From the NCBI RefSeq assembly GCF_019049655.1, contig NZ_JAFMOX010000060.1:167990-231989 (forward strand): a stretch of 64,000 nucleotides of DNA. Reading direction: 5' to 3'. Shown here piece after piece: positions 47,899 to 56,582 of this stretch (the first letter of the stretch is position 1; each line of letters begins with the position of its first letter). A program made the position numbers and the translations under genes. Source of the stretch: Rahnella rivi (lineage in GTDB: Bacteria > Pseudomonadota > Gammaproteobacteria > Enterobacterales > Enterobacteriaceae). The notes beneath the pieces are model-generated. The model was given only the letters and a program-made list of their open reading frames with translations, did not search any database and was not told where the DNA came from.

Positions 47899-47922
47899 CA
47901 TTTCTGCAAGAGAGGATTAATG

Positions 47923-48240
47923 ATGGTCAATATTAAAGACTTTATGCATGTGTTCTCGGCGAAGAATAAAAACCTGAAAGATGACGTACCACCGTCCACG
48001 GATGTGGCGTTATTAATTGAGGCGCTCGGTGGCCGCGATAATATTATTAATGTCGATGCCTGTATCACCAGGCTGCGCGTCAAGGTGAAAGCGCTTAAAC
48101 CGGTTAACTCCGGTGCCATCCAGCAGGCGGGGGCGATAGGGGTGGTCATTATTGGTCAGGAAGTTCATGCCATATTTGGTAAGCAGTCCGACAGCCTGAA
48201 GAAATTGATGACAGAGAAATTTGGTTTAAACAGTAATTAA
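47923..48240 (+). CDS. Orphan PTS EIIB domain protein (glucose type)
   Basis: 105 residues. After a 25-residue charged lead the protein is one PTS EIIB domain: VALLIEALGGRDNIINVDACITRLRVKV holds the phosphorylatable Cys47, and GAIGVVIIGQEVHAIFGKQSD closes the fold. No EIIC or EIIA is encoded nearby. The start at 47923 is six bases from AGAGGA; an ATG one codon earlier is too close. Within an ABC-based sugar locus it cannot be a transporter part by itself; a regulatory or PTS-coupling role is inference. Confidence 0.87.
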   Translation: MVNIKDFMHVFSAKNKNLKDDVPPSTDVALLIEALGGRDNIINVDACITRLRVKVKALKPVNSGAIQQAGAIGVVIIGQEVHAIFGKQSDSLKKLMTEKFGLNSN

Positions 48241-48261
48241 GTCTTTTTAAATAACGCTAAA

Positions 48262-48298
48262 AATAAAGGCAGCCCGACACCAGGCTGCCTTTATTGTT
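48262..48298. terminator. Terminator between the EIIB gene and ganL
   Basis: AATAAAGGCAGCC / GGCTGCCTTTATT, a perfect 13-base stem with an eight-base loop. Confidence 0.8.
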
Positions 48299-48502
48299 TC
48301 TTATTTTAAATCAATAATAATGATGCTGCTGTGCGGAGAAAAAACGTAACGATCCCCTACAAGAGAAATTAAGTTTTATCTGTCGCTTTATAACAATGAG
48401 GATATGACTTTTTTGTACAACATGACTTCAACTTTCCAAAATCAGTGAAGTTGTGGCAAGTCGGCAAGCCAACGCAGCGACAGCTTCAGAAATAAAGGAA
48501 AT

Positions 48503-49759
48503 TTACCACCAGGCTTCAACCTGAACCCCAAAGTTCCAGGTATCGGATTTCGTGTGATCTTCAAAGGTATCGCCGTGTTCGGAATCATTCAGATACGATG
48601 CAAACACACGCAGTTCAGGGCGCGACATAAACTCAGGACCGGCTGCCAGGCCCATCGCCAGGGTGTATTTCTGGCCACCTTGTTTATAGTTCGAGCCGTT
48701 CTTGTAATCATCTTTCTGATAGAACGTACCCACTTCACCGATGGTACGCACGTAATCCGTCCACTGGTACTGCGCACGGCCCACCAGAGAAACCAGTTCA
48801 GTGGTGTCGGTGTACGCGGTGATGTTGTCGGCGTGGCCGTAGGTCAGCACGTGGTTGAGGCTGAATTTGCTGGTGATCGGGAACAGCCCGGTGATGATGC
48901 CGCGATAACCGGTGGCGTCATTGGTGTAATTCCACATGTCATACCAGCCGCCGCCCTGGGAAATCATGTTCTGCGCCAGGCCTTTGTCTGCGTACTGTAA
49001 AACCAGTTTGTTATAGCCGCCCCACATATCCTGGCTGATTTCACCGGTCAGCATCACGCCGTTATCCGCGTCATACAGGCCACCGTACTCTTTCTGATCG
49101 TGCGTCAGGTTTGGCATGGCGTAGTCGGCACCGATCTCCATCCACGCGCCGCTCCACGGTTTGATCCCGGCGTAACGCACGTCAATGTAGTTGATGTTGA
49201 CGTCGTTATCGCCGTCAACGCGGTAATCCACGTCATTGGCATCGCCACGGATCCAGGCCACCGACAGCGCGCCTTCGCCCAACTTCAGGTTTTCCACCCC
49301 GGCACCGGCACCGGAAATGTTCCAGTATTTGGTGTCGATGATGTGTAAATCATGGCGCTGGTAGTAACGCTTACCGCCCCAGATCACCGCATCTTTATCC
49401 CACGGCACCAGCCCTTTAATTTGCAAATTCAGCTGACGCAGCCCGAATTGCGCGTCGTCATTGAGGGTACTTTCATCATCATTTGAGCCGTCGGACACCA
49501 TGCTGACCATCGAGTCGACATAAAAACTCACATCGTCTTTTTTGTAGACTTCACTGCCCAGTTCCACTTCTCCGTAAGTATCGTTTTCGTTGCCCAGACG
49601 ACCGACTTTGTTTTTCTGGAATTGCTCTAAGCTGCCGCTGCCGGAAACACCCAGCCCGGAGCGCAGATAACCATGAAAATCAATATCATTTGCCACTGCA
49701 GGGCCTGCCGTGAGGGCGAGGGAAACCGCCACAGCCAGAGTGCGTAAGTTGTGTTTCAT
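48503..49759 (-). CDS. ganL: LamB-type outer-membrane porin GanL
   Basis: 418 residues. A signal peptide (1-23, ending AVA) is followed by a maltoporin-family barrel: IDFHGYLRSGLGVSGSGS at the N-terminus, WGGKRYYQRHDLHIIDTKYWNISGAGAGVE, and the terminal aromatic strand ending VEAWW that guides insertion by the BAM complex. It would let galactooligosaccharides cross the outer membrane. Transcribed toward the EIIB gene and divergent from ganR. A CRP-like site and the GanR-like 12-mer lie upstream. Confidence 0.9.
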   Translation of the reverse strand: MKHNLRTLAVAVSLALTAGPAVANDIDFHGYLRSGLGVSGSGSLEQFQKNKVGRLGNENDTYGEVELGSEVYKKDDVSFYVDSMVSMVSDGSNDDESTLNDDAQFGLRQLNLQIKGLVPWDKDAVIWGGKRYYQRHDLHIIDTKYWNISGAGAGVENLKLGEGALSVAWIRGDANDVDYRVDGDNDVNINYIDVRYAGIKPWSGAWMEIGADYAMPNLTHDQKEYGGLYDADNGVMLTGEISQDMWGGYNKLVLQYADKGLAQNMISQGGGWYDMWNYTNDATGYRGIITGLFPITSKFSLNHVLTYGHADNITAYTDTTELVSLVGRAQYQWTDYVRTIGEVGTFYQKDDYKNGSNYKQGGQKYTLAMGLAAGPEFMSRPELRVFASYLNDSEHGDTFEDHTKSDTWNFGVQVEAWW

Positions 49760-49890
49760 TATTTTTCCTTATGATTGTATGACGTTCACATTTACGGAAT
49801 CTATAAGATACCCAGAAACAACAATGATCAATTTTACACATTCTGAATTGTGAGTTAGATCCAGAACTTGTGTGTTATAAATAAACCGTT

Positions 49891-49906
49891 AGTGATTCAA
49901 ATCACA
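49891..49906. promoter_or_regulatory. CRP-like site in the ganL-ganR region
   Basis: AGTGATTCAAATCACA matches TGTGA-N6-TCACA at nine of ten positions, about 130 bases upstream of ganL, consistent with catabolite control. Confidence 0.6.
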
Positions 49907-49918
49907 AGATTATGCAAT

Positions 49919-49931
49919 GTTAACGTATAAC
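49919..49931. promoter_or_regulatory. GanR operator candidate between ganL and ganR
   Basis: GTTAACGTATAAC, an imperfect palindrome with central ACG; its last 12 bases are repeated at 40893-40904 in the ganK-ganE region. Confidence 0.5.
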
Positions 49932-50039
49932 TTATGCAGTGCGGCGCGCCTCAGATTGAACTTTTATCTGAGATCCCGTAGTTTGACCCGAGGATTGTGG
50001 AGGTAAGCTACGTTCACAGGTTGCAGGCAGAGAAAAAGA

Positions 50040-51110
50040 ATGAAATCGAAAAGTTCGACACTGGAAGATGTCGCCCGCTACGCCGGTGTCTCTTATCAGA
50101 CCGTTTCACGGGTGTTAAACAAGTCAGCCAACGTTTCCGAAGCCACCCGCCTGAAGGTAGAACAGGCGATAGACGTGCTGCGCTATGTGCCTAACCGTCT
50201 GGCACAGCAGCTGGTGGGTAAACAGAGTTTCACGCTGGGGCTGGTGACCACGTCGCTGGCCTTACACGCGCCTTCGCAAATTGCAGCGTCAGTGAAAAAG
50301 TATGCTCATCAGGCCGGTTATCAGGTGCTGATCTCGATGATTGATGAAGATGTAAACCAGAGCATTCAGGACTCGATCAACGAACTGAAATCTCAGCGGG
50401 TCGACCGCGTCATCATCAACATTCCGCTGGAAAGCGCTGAAGCAGAGCACATCTACGAAAATAACCGCGATATTCTGTGTCTGTTCCTCGACGTGGATCC
50501 GGGCAGCCCGGTGTTTAACGTCTGCTTCAATCCCGCCGACGGCTCACGCGCCAGCGTGGAATATCTGCTGGAATTAGGGCATCGCGATTTCGCGCTGCTG
50601 GCAGGGCCGGAGGAGTCGGTGTCATCGCGCCTGCGCCTGCAAAGCTGGCAGGACACGCTCAGGGAGAAGGGGCTGGCACCGGTCACGGTGATCCACGGTG
50701 ACTGGAGCGCCAAAAGCGGCTATTACAATGCGCTGCATATCCTGCGTGAGACGCCGCAGTTTACCGCCATGCTGGTGGGCAACGATCAGATGGCGCTGGG
50801 CGTTATCAGCGCGCTGCATCAGCATAACGTCGCCATTCCCGAACAGGTGTCGATCATCGGTTACGATGATACTTACGACAGCGCGTTTTTCCATCCGGCG
50901 CTGACCACGGTGTCGCTGGATTTGGATCTGCAAAGTAAAGAGGCGGTGGAACGCCTGCTGGCGACGAAAAATGACGTCACCGAGTCCACCCTGTTACCGG
51001 CGAAGCTGGTGGTGCGTAACTCCACCCGTGCGCCGGGAGAGCAGGACAAAGATCTGAACCAGATTGCCGATCAGCTGGATAAACTCGCTTCGCGGTTGCG
51101 CGGCCAGTAA
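50040..51110 (+). CDS. ganR: LacI-family repressor GanR
   Basis: 356 residues. The LacI helix-turn-helix (TLEDVARYAGVSYQTVSRVLN, about 7-27) and hinge (YVPNRLAQQLVG) are intact, followed by a periplasmic-binding-protein-like sensor core with LSPxx-type landmarks VRVI-I and SIIGYDDTYDSAFFHPALTTV. It probably represses the gan genes until a galactooligosaccharide binds. Divergent from ganL over 280 bases. Confidence 0.9.
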   Translation: MKSKSSTLEDVARYAGVSYQTVSRVLNKSANVSEATRLKVEQAIDVLRYVPNRLAQQLVGKQSFTLGLVTTSLALHAPSQIAASVKKYAHQAGYQVLISMIDEDVNQSIQDSINELKSQRVDRVIINIPLESAEAEHIYENNRDILCLFLDVDPGSPVFNVCFNPADGSRASVEYLLELGHRDFALLAGPEESVSSRLRLQSWQDTLREKGLAPVTVIHGDWSAKSGYYNALHILRETPQFTAMLVGNDQMALGVISALHQHNVAIPEQVSIIGYDDTYDSAFFHPALTTVSLDLDLQSKEAVERLLATKNDVTESTLLPAKLVVRNSTRAPGEQDKDLNQIADQLDKLASRLRGQ

Positions 51111-51161
51111 GAAACGGTTTAAATCCCCGGACTCTTTGGGAAAGTAAAAGGAAGTGACGTA

Positions 51162-51644
51162 ATGACCTTATGGCAGTGTTATTTGCAGGGCTGGAAAGGC
51201 TATGTGAGATTTTCGGGCAGGGCGACCCGAAAGGCGTTTTGGGTTTTCACCCTCGGCAATGTTTTGTTGATGATCCTGCTGGTCATGGGCGTGATTTCGT
51301 TCTTTTCCATGTCGGGCGACCCTTATATCGGCGTGCTGTATGCCGGAATGGCGTACAGCCTGTTTGCCCTGGTTCTGGCGTTGCCGCTGCTGGCCGTTGG
51401 CATCCGCCGCATGCATGATATCAACCGTTCAGGCTGGTGGTTTGGCGGTGTCTATCTGGCGGGCGTCGTCTCGCGGTTGCTGAATATGATCCTGATCCAG
51501 TACGCTTCGCCGGAGACTTACGCCGTGCTGAATGTGGTGCTGGGCATTTTGCTCGGCTGGATCCCGCTGCTGGGGATCATCTACCTCTGCTGCCAGAAGT
51601 CGAAAACGCCGGTGGATTTACAAAAGCCGGCCGCTGCCGGATAA
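51162..51644 (+). CDS. DUF805 inner-membrane protein
   Basis: 160 residues with four hydrophobic segments. The DUF805 signature is WKGYVRFSGRATRKAFWVFTL near the N-terminus and LLAVGIRRMHDINRSGWWFG in the middle. Similar proteins are YhaH/YhaI of E. coli; function unknown. AAGGAAG precedes the start. It follows ganR by 51 bases and could be cotranscribed with it. Confidence 0.88.
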   Translation: MTLWQCYLQGWKGYVRFSGRATRKAFWVFTLGNVLLMILLVMGVISFFSMSGDPYIGVLYAGMAYSLFALVLALPLLAVGIRRMHDINRSGWWFGGVYLAGVVSRLLNMILIQYASPETYAVLNVVLGILLGWIPLLGIIYLCCQKSKTPVDLQKPAAAG

Positions 51645-51661
51645 GACGTACTAGGAGAGTC

Positions 51662-51687
51662 AGGAGTTTGCCGGGCGGCAAACTCCT
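51662..51687. other. Perfect 11-bp hairpin after the DUF805 gene
   Basis: AGGAGTTTGCC-gggc-GGCAAACTCCT. No T run. It marks the border between GC-rich DNA and the AT-rich C58 protease gene. Confidence 0.6.
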
Positions 51688-51722
51688 CGGCGCCCATGAT
51701 GTAAAGAATTTAAATAATTAAT

Positions 51723-52433
51723 TCATCTCAGTTTAAAACAAGAAACATCACATTTATCAAAATTCGGGTAACGGTCAACTATAAAGGTCAACAAGAAAAG
51801 TGCCATTAAATCCCCCTGACCATTCATAGTCGGAAAAATAAATTCACCATGGTTGGGGTCAAAAAATTTTAAAACGTTTACTCCTGCTCTTATTGCGAAC
51901 GCATGAAGTCCTGCCTGGCCACCTATGATAATAATATACCCGTTTTGGGAGGGCATATTTTGAAGTATATCCGTTCTTATTGATTCTAATAGTTTGTTTG
52001 TCATCATATTGCCCCCTTTGATATAAGAAATTCCTTTATTTCTCAGGACGGTTGTCATGACCTCTTTGGAATTAATATTTCCCTGGCATTTATATGTTGA
52101 CAGGTTTTTTGGCCGCGAGAGAGTAAGCTCCTTCAGTAAATTCTGCACGCCGCGAATCTGAACTTTACCCAGCGGACTCGAAATATAGTTCATAAAATCA
52201 GGCCATGTCGTACCAGAAATTAAGTAAGCACTCGACAGCCCAAGGCAAACTCCGGCTCCAAGGCCGTGGTATTGAATATTTCCCTGCGAGTCATAATTAT
52301 TGTTTGTCCATGCACCTTGACGTTGCATAGGATTAATATTATCCCATTGGTTTCCTGAAATATAATCATCCTGCAGGAATTTATTTCTTTTTCCGTTAAG
52401 CATAGTCACAAGATTGTCGATATCTGCTGGCAT
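51723..52433 (-). CDS. YopT-type (C58) cysteine protease, putative effector/toxin
   Basis: 236 residues. The catalytic triad of the C58 family is visible: Cys63 in GAGVCLGLSSAYL, His177 in GGQAGLHAFAIRAG and Asp192 in LKFFDPNHGEF. Spacings (114 and 15 residues) are close to those of YopT, which removes prenylated Rho GTPases from host membranes. There is no signal peptide, so delivery would need a type III, type VI or other route, none of which is in the window. The gene is much richer in A+T than its neighbours, suggesting transfer. AAGAAGG precedes the ATG. The actual substrate is unknown. Confidence 0.8.
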   Translation of the reverse strand: MPADIDNLVTMLNGKRNKFLQDDYISGNQWDNINPMQRQGAWTNNNYDSQGNIQYHGLGAGVCLGLSSAYLISGTTWPDFMNYISSPLGKVQIRGVQNLLKELTLSRPKNLSTYKCQGNINSKEVMTTVLRNKGISYIKGGNMMTNKLLESIRTDILQNMPSQNGYIIIIGGQAGLHAFAIRAGVNVLKFFDPNHGEFIFPTMNGQGDLMALFLLTFIVDRYPNFDKCDVSCFKLR

Positions 52434-52754
52434 TTAAACCTTCTTATTTTAATGGAAAGGTATTATAAAAAACGCGACACGGAATATAATTTATTCGCCA
52501 GGTGGAAGCAATTTATAAAGATGACTACAAATCTTATTCTAATTTTATTTATAAAATACAGAGGGTTGCCGGATGGCGATGAGTTAAGTTGTTTTGTTTT
52601 TTTGTATGAAAAGAATGTTATTCACTGTGTTGATATATTAATTTCATATGCATTTGATTAATGCATATGAAATAATTATTTATATAGACCGTTTTCCGCC
52701 CAGGTTCAGACTTACGCCCGCCGGAGGCCTGAACTTACCTCTTAACGTTGGCCG
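52434..52754. other. AT-rich stretch upstream of the C58 protease gene
   Basis: 321 AT-rich bases. They must hold the protease promoter and include a 13-bp inverted repeat at 52641-52673. A 69-codon plus-strand frame here has no clear ribosome-binding site or recognisable family and is not called. Confidence 0.5.
52641..52673. repeat. Perfect 13-bp AT-rich inverted repeat
   Basis: ATTTCATATGCAT-ttgatta-ATGCATATGAAAT, about 208 bases upstream of the protease start; operator or cruciform candidate. Confidence 0.6.
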
Positions 52755-54185
52755 TTATTCCGTTCTCTTCGATTTCGGGTATTTCCACAGCCAGCGGCCG
52801 CTGGCCATGCGCCAGTAGAAGAAAATACCGCGCACGATCCAGTCCAGGAACATGCCAAGCCAGATACCCACCACGCCAAAACCAAGCACGATACCGAGGA
52901 AATACCCCACCACAATACGACAACCCCACATGCCCACCATCGAGACATACATGGTGAAACGGGCGTCGCGTGCGCCTTTTAATCCGGCGGGCAGCACCCA
53001 TGACGCCGCCCAGAAGGGCATAAACGCGGCGTTCAGCCAGATCAGTATTTTGACGACGTCGATGACGTCTTCTTCATTGGTGTAAAAGCGCGCCAGCACG
53101 CCGGCGAAGGGCACCGAAATGAACGCCAGAACGCACAGGCCAAATGTCGAGAGCCAGAAGATATGGCGCAGCTGGCGCTCAGACTGTGCGATTTGCCCTT
53201 TGCCCAGCCGCGTGCCGACAATAATGGTGGACGCGGAGCCCAGCGCGTTGCCCGGCAGGTTAATCAATGCGGCAATGGAGAAGGCAATAAAGTTACCGGC
53301 GATAACGTTAGTGCCCATACCGGCGACGAAAACCTGCGTCAGCAGTTTACCGCCGTTAAACAGCACCGATTCAATGCTGGCCGGAATACCAATGCCCAGC
53401 ACTTCGCGCAGAATATTGGTATTGAGCGGCAGGAAATAACTTTTAAGGGAGATTTTCAGCGACGGATTAAAGCCGACCATCAGCACCGCAATGACGGCGA
53501 TGGCACCGATATAGCGCGCGATGGTCAGCCCGAGCCCCGCACCGATAAAGCCCAGACCATTCCAGCCAAAGCAGCCGTAAATCAGCACGCTGCTGATCAC
53601 CAGATTGAGAATGTTCATGCCGCCGTTGAGCAGCATCGGAATTTTGGTATTCCCGGCACCGCGCAGCGCGCCGGAACCGATCAACGCAATAGCCGCCGCC
53701 GGATAGCTCCAGCTGCTCATTTGCAGGTAGGAGAGCGCCATCTCTTTGACTTCCGGCTCGGCATTCCCGGCGATCATGTCGATGATCACATGCCCGGAAA
53801 ATTGCAGAAGTATTGCCAGCAGTACGGCAAAAACGGTCATGATCGCCAGCGATTGTCGCGCAGCGGCACGCGCCCGTTCGTGATCGAGCTTACCCAGGCT
53901 GAAGGCCACCACCACCGTCGTGCCGAGATCGACCGCGGCAAAGAAGGAAATGATCACCATGTTGAAGCTGTCTGCCAGACCCACGCCCGCCATGGCTTCC
54001 TTGCCCAGCCAGCTGACCAGAAACGTGCTCAGCACGCCCATCAGCAGGACGCAGGCATTCTCGAAGAAGATGGGCACAGCGAGGGGCGTGATTTCACGCC
54101 AGAACAGGGTGCGGTAAGAACGCCGTTTCGGATACCAGGGCGTGCGCTCGATGGCTTTGCGCAAAGAGACGATGACGTTTTGCAA
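52755..54185 (-). CDS. yeeO: MATE-family efflux protein (YeeO/EmmdR type)
   Basis: 476 residues with twelve membrane segments in two MatE halves (about 30-245 and 260-460). Conserved stretches are LAVPIFFENACVLLMGVLSTFLVSWLG, GSGALRGAGNTKIPM and PAGLKGARDARFTMY. It should expel cationic or dipeptide/flavin-like compounds in exchange for protons or sodium; the E. coli relative exports flavins and dipeptides. The start is TTG, with GGAAT upstream; it is the least secure part of the call. It lies downstream of amn on the same strand. Confidence 0.82.
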   Translation of the reverse strand: MQNVIVSLRKAIERTPWYPKRRSYRTLFWREITPLAVPIFFENACVLLMGVLSTFLVSWLGKEAMAGVGLADSFNMVIISFFAAVDLGTTVVVAFSLGKLDHERARAAARQSLAIMTVFAVLLAILLQFSGHVIIDMIAGNAEPEVKEMALSYLQMSSWSYPAAAIALIGSGALRGAGNTKIPMLLNGGMNILNLVISSVLIYGCFGWNGLGFIGAGLGLTIARYIGAIAVIAVLMVGFNPSLKISLKSYFLPLNTNILREVLGIGIPASIESVLFNGGKLLTQVFVAGMGTNVIAGNFIAFSIAALINLPGNALGSASTIIVGTRLGKGQIAQSERQLRHIFWLSTFGLCVLAFISVPFAGVLARFYTNEEDVIDVVKILIWLNAAFMPFWAASWVLPAGLKGARDARFTMYVSMVGMWGCRIVVGYFLGIVLGFGVVGIWLGMFLDWIVRGIFFYWRMASGRWLWKYPKSKRTE

Positions 54186-54236
54186 GAGAATTCCAGTGTG
54201 GCAGAAAGTAGAACAGCGTTTTAAATTATGATGGTA

Positions 54237-54266
54237 AAAGACTTCGCATTATGCAAAGTCTTTTTT
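54237..54266. terminator. Terminator between amn and yeeO
   Basis: AAAGACTT / AAGTCTTT stem with T runs on both strands (TTTTTT on plus). It would end the amn transcript before yeeO. Confidence 0.6.
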
Positions 54267-54299
54267 AAGAAGGGGCTGAATTAAAGTGTTAAAAAACAA

Positions 54300-55748
54300 T
54301 TATCGGAAAGGAGGCTCGTTAAAGGTACGTAATTTTCGCGAATGCAGATGATCCCCTTCGGCACGCAGCAGATCGATGGCGCAGATGCCGATTTGCAAAT
54401 GCTCTGAAATCGCCCCTTCATAAAACTTGTTTGCCTGACCGGGCAGTTTGATTTCACCGTGCAGCGGTTTATCGGAGACGCACAGTAACGTGCCGTACGG
54501 GACGCGGAAGCGGTAACCCTGTGCGGCAATGGTCGCACTTTCCATATCGACGGCCACGGCACGGCTGAGGTTAAAGCGCAGCGCCGAGGCGGCATAACGC
54601 AGTTCCCAGTTACGATCGTCCGTCGTGACCACCGTGCCGGTGCGCAGGCGCTGTTTCACTTCCTCGCCGGGCATTCCGCTCATCTTTTTGGTGGCGTCGT
54701 ACAGCGCGCGCTGCACTTCGGCAATGCTTGGAATAGGGATATCCGGCGGTAACACCGCGTCCAGCACGTGATCGTCACGCAGATACGCGTGCGCCAGTAC
54801 GTAATCGCCAATGGACTGCGTTTCACGCAATCCGCCGCAGTGACCAATCATCAGCCAGACGTGCGGGCGCAGTACCGCGAGGTGATCGCAAATCGTTTTG
54901 GCATTGGCCGGACCGACGCCGATGTTCACCAGCGTGATCCCCGCGCCGTCGCGGGCGATCAGGTGATAGGCCGGCATCTGGTGTTTTTTCCACGCCAGAT
55001 CTGACACCGCCTGTTCCGGATAAAGTGTATCGGCAGTGATAAACACGCTGCCCGCGCAGGCCAGCGCTTCGTACGGGCTGTCCGGATCGGCAATCTGCGC
55101 GCACGCCCAGCTGACAAATTCATCGACATAGCGCGTGTAGTTGGTGAACAACACGTAAGGCTGGAAATGTTCAATCAACGTGCCGGTGTAATGGCGCAGG
55201 CGCGCGAGGGAAAAATCAGCCCGCAGCGCATTGAAATGAGAAAGCGGGAAGGTATCGCCGGGGTAATACAGGCCGTCTGCCGTTTCATCGCCAATTTGCG
55301 ACAGTTCCGTGGTGGGAAAATGTTTCGCCAGCCCGGCGCTCATTGAGCGGTCGAGCATCAGATCCGATCCGTCGATCACGTAAGAGTAAGGAATTTCCTG
55401 TTGCGACGGCACGACTTCAATCACCGCATTGTACTCTTCCTCCAGCAATGACAGCTGCTCGGTCAGATAATGACGGAAAAGTTCAGGATGGGTGATGGTG
55501 GTGGAATAGCGTCCGGGGTGCGAGAAGCGGCCATAGGCGCGGGTCGGATTTTTGGCAGGCGTCACGCCATCCCAGCTGACACGCAGTTCAGGGTAAACAA
55601 ATAATCCCGCCGCGCGGTCAGCCACGTCCGGCAGCGTGCCCTGAACAATGAAATCTTTAATCGCATCCCGCAGTGCGGCGACCGAGTTGTTGTACATTTC
55701 TTCGAGCTTCTCAATCGCCTGTACCGCGGTGAGGGACGTGTTATCCAT
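54300..55748 (-). CDS. amn: AMP nucleosidase
   Basis: 482 residues from ATG 55748 (AAAGGA upstream; E. coli 484). An Amn-specific N-terminal domain (1-180) precedes a phosphorylase-fold domain with LVNIGVGPANAKTICDHLAVLRP, WLMIGHCGGLRETQSIGDYVLA and AVDMESATIAAQGYRF. It hydrolyses AMP to adenine and ribose 5-phosphate and so controls adenylate levels. Synteny with shiA is as in E. coli. Confidence 0.96.
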   Translation of the reverse strand: MDNTSLTAVQAIEKLEEMYNNSVAALRDAIKDFIVQGTLPDVADRAAGLFVYPELRVSWDGVTPAKNPTRAYGRFSHPGRYSTTITHPELFRHYLTEQLSLLEEEYNAVIEVVPSQQEIPYSYVIDGSDLMLDRSMSAGLAKHFPTTELSQIGDETADGLYYPGDTFPLSHFNALRADFSLARLRHYTGTLIEHFQPYVLFTNYTRYVDEFVSWACAQIADPDSPYEALACAGSVFITADTLYPEQAVSDLAWKKHQMPAYHLIARDGAGITLVNIGVGPANAKTICDHLAVLRPHVWLMIGHCGGLRETQSIGDYVLAHAYLRDDHVLDAVLPPDIPIPSIAEVQRALYDATKKMSGMPGEEVKQRLRTGTVVTTDDRNWELRYAASALRFNLSRAVAVDMESATIAAQGYRFRVPYGTLLCVSDKPLHGEIKLPGQANKFYEGAISEHLQIGICAIDLLRAEGDHLHSRKLRTFNEPPFR

Positions 55749-55875
55749 ACGCTTTTCCTTTGTGCTTTGTTCATCATCATTCAGTCTAAATATGGCTTGT
55801 CTGAAGAGCGCCGCCAATGTTTTATTAGGCTATGAAAACCGGATGACGCTTTTATGAACGAACAGGGGACAGTGA

Positions 55876-56517
55876 ATGATTCGGGTATGGGGCAGAAAAA
55901 CGTCGTCTAATGTGCAGGCGCTGATGTGGTGTATCGGGGAATTGGGCCTGCAGTATGAAAGAACTGACATCGGCCATAAATACGGCGGCAATGACACGCC
56001 GGAATTTCTGGCGATGAACCCGAATGGCACCGTTCCGGTGATCCGCGATGGCGAAGGGGAGGCCCTGTGGGAAACCGGCGCCATTCTGCGCTATCTGGCC
56101 GGAAAATACGGTGCTGAGACATTCTGGCCGAAGGATGCTGAACGGCGTGCGCACATCGATAAATGGACCGAATGGGCAAAAATCGGGGTGGCGATGAATT
56201 TCACCGCGCCGGTATTCTGGATGGTAGTGAGAACGGCGGCGAAAGATCAGGATCATCAGGCACTGAAAAAATCATTGCAGAACCTGAACAGGAAACTGGC
56301 GATTGCTGAGGCGCAGATTGCCCGATATGGCTACCTTGCCGGGAGTGAATTCACGCTGGCCGATATTCAGTTTGGACACAGTTTGTATCGCTATTTTGAT
56401 ATCGCCATTGATCGACCACCTTACCCGGCCATCGAACAATATTATGAAAAACTTAAACAGCGTCCGGCGTTTGCGGAGCATGTGATGGTGTCCTACGAAG
56501 AGTTGCGGGTGGTTTAA
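55876..56517 (+). CDS. Glutathione S-transferase family protein
   Basis: 213 residues. Thioredoxin-fold N-domain: MIRVWGRKTSSNVQALMW, with the conserved cis-proline region NPNGTVPVIRDGEGEALWETGAILRYLA; all-helical C-domain with FTLADIQFGHSLYRY. Close in layout to E. coli GstB (208 residues). The substrate is unknown. CAGGGGAC gives the ribosome-binding site. Divergent from amn. Confidence 0.88.
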   Translation: MIRVWGRKTSSNVQALMWCIGELGLQYERTDIGHKYGGNDTPEFLAMNPNGTVPVIRDGEGEALWETGAILRYLAGKYGAETFWPKDAERRAHIDKWTEWAKIGVAMNFTAPVFWMVVRTAAKDQDHQALKKSLQNLNRKLAIAEAQIARYGYLAGSEFTLADIQFGHSLYRYFDIAIDRPPYPAIEQYYEKLKQRPAFAEHVMVSYEELRVV

Positions 56518-56532
56518 CGCCGCCCCGGACGC

Positions 56533-56569
56533 AAAAAGCCCGCTTAACTTTCATTAAGCGGGCTTTTTT
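56533..56569. terminator. Terminator between the GST gene and shiA
   Basis: AAAAGCCCGCTTAA / TTAAGCGGGCTTTTTT, symmetrical, serving both convergent genes. Confidence 0.9.
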
Positions 56570-56582
56570 AATGGCTTACTTT

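Noticed and set aside
52452..52661. 69-codon frame upstream of the C58 protease
   Set aside because: No good ribosome-binding site or known family, and frames of this length are common by chance in AT-rich DNA.
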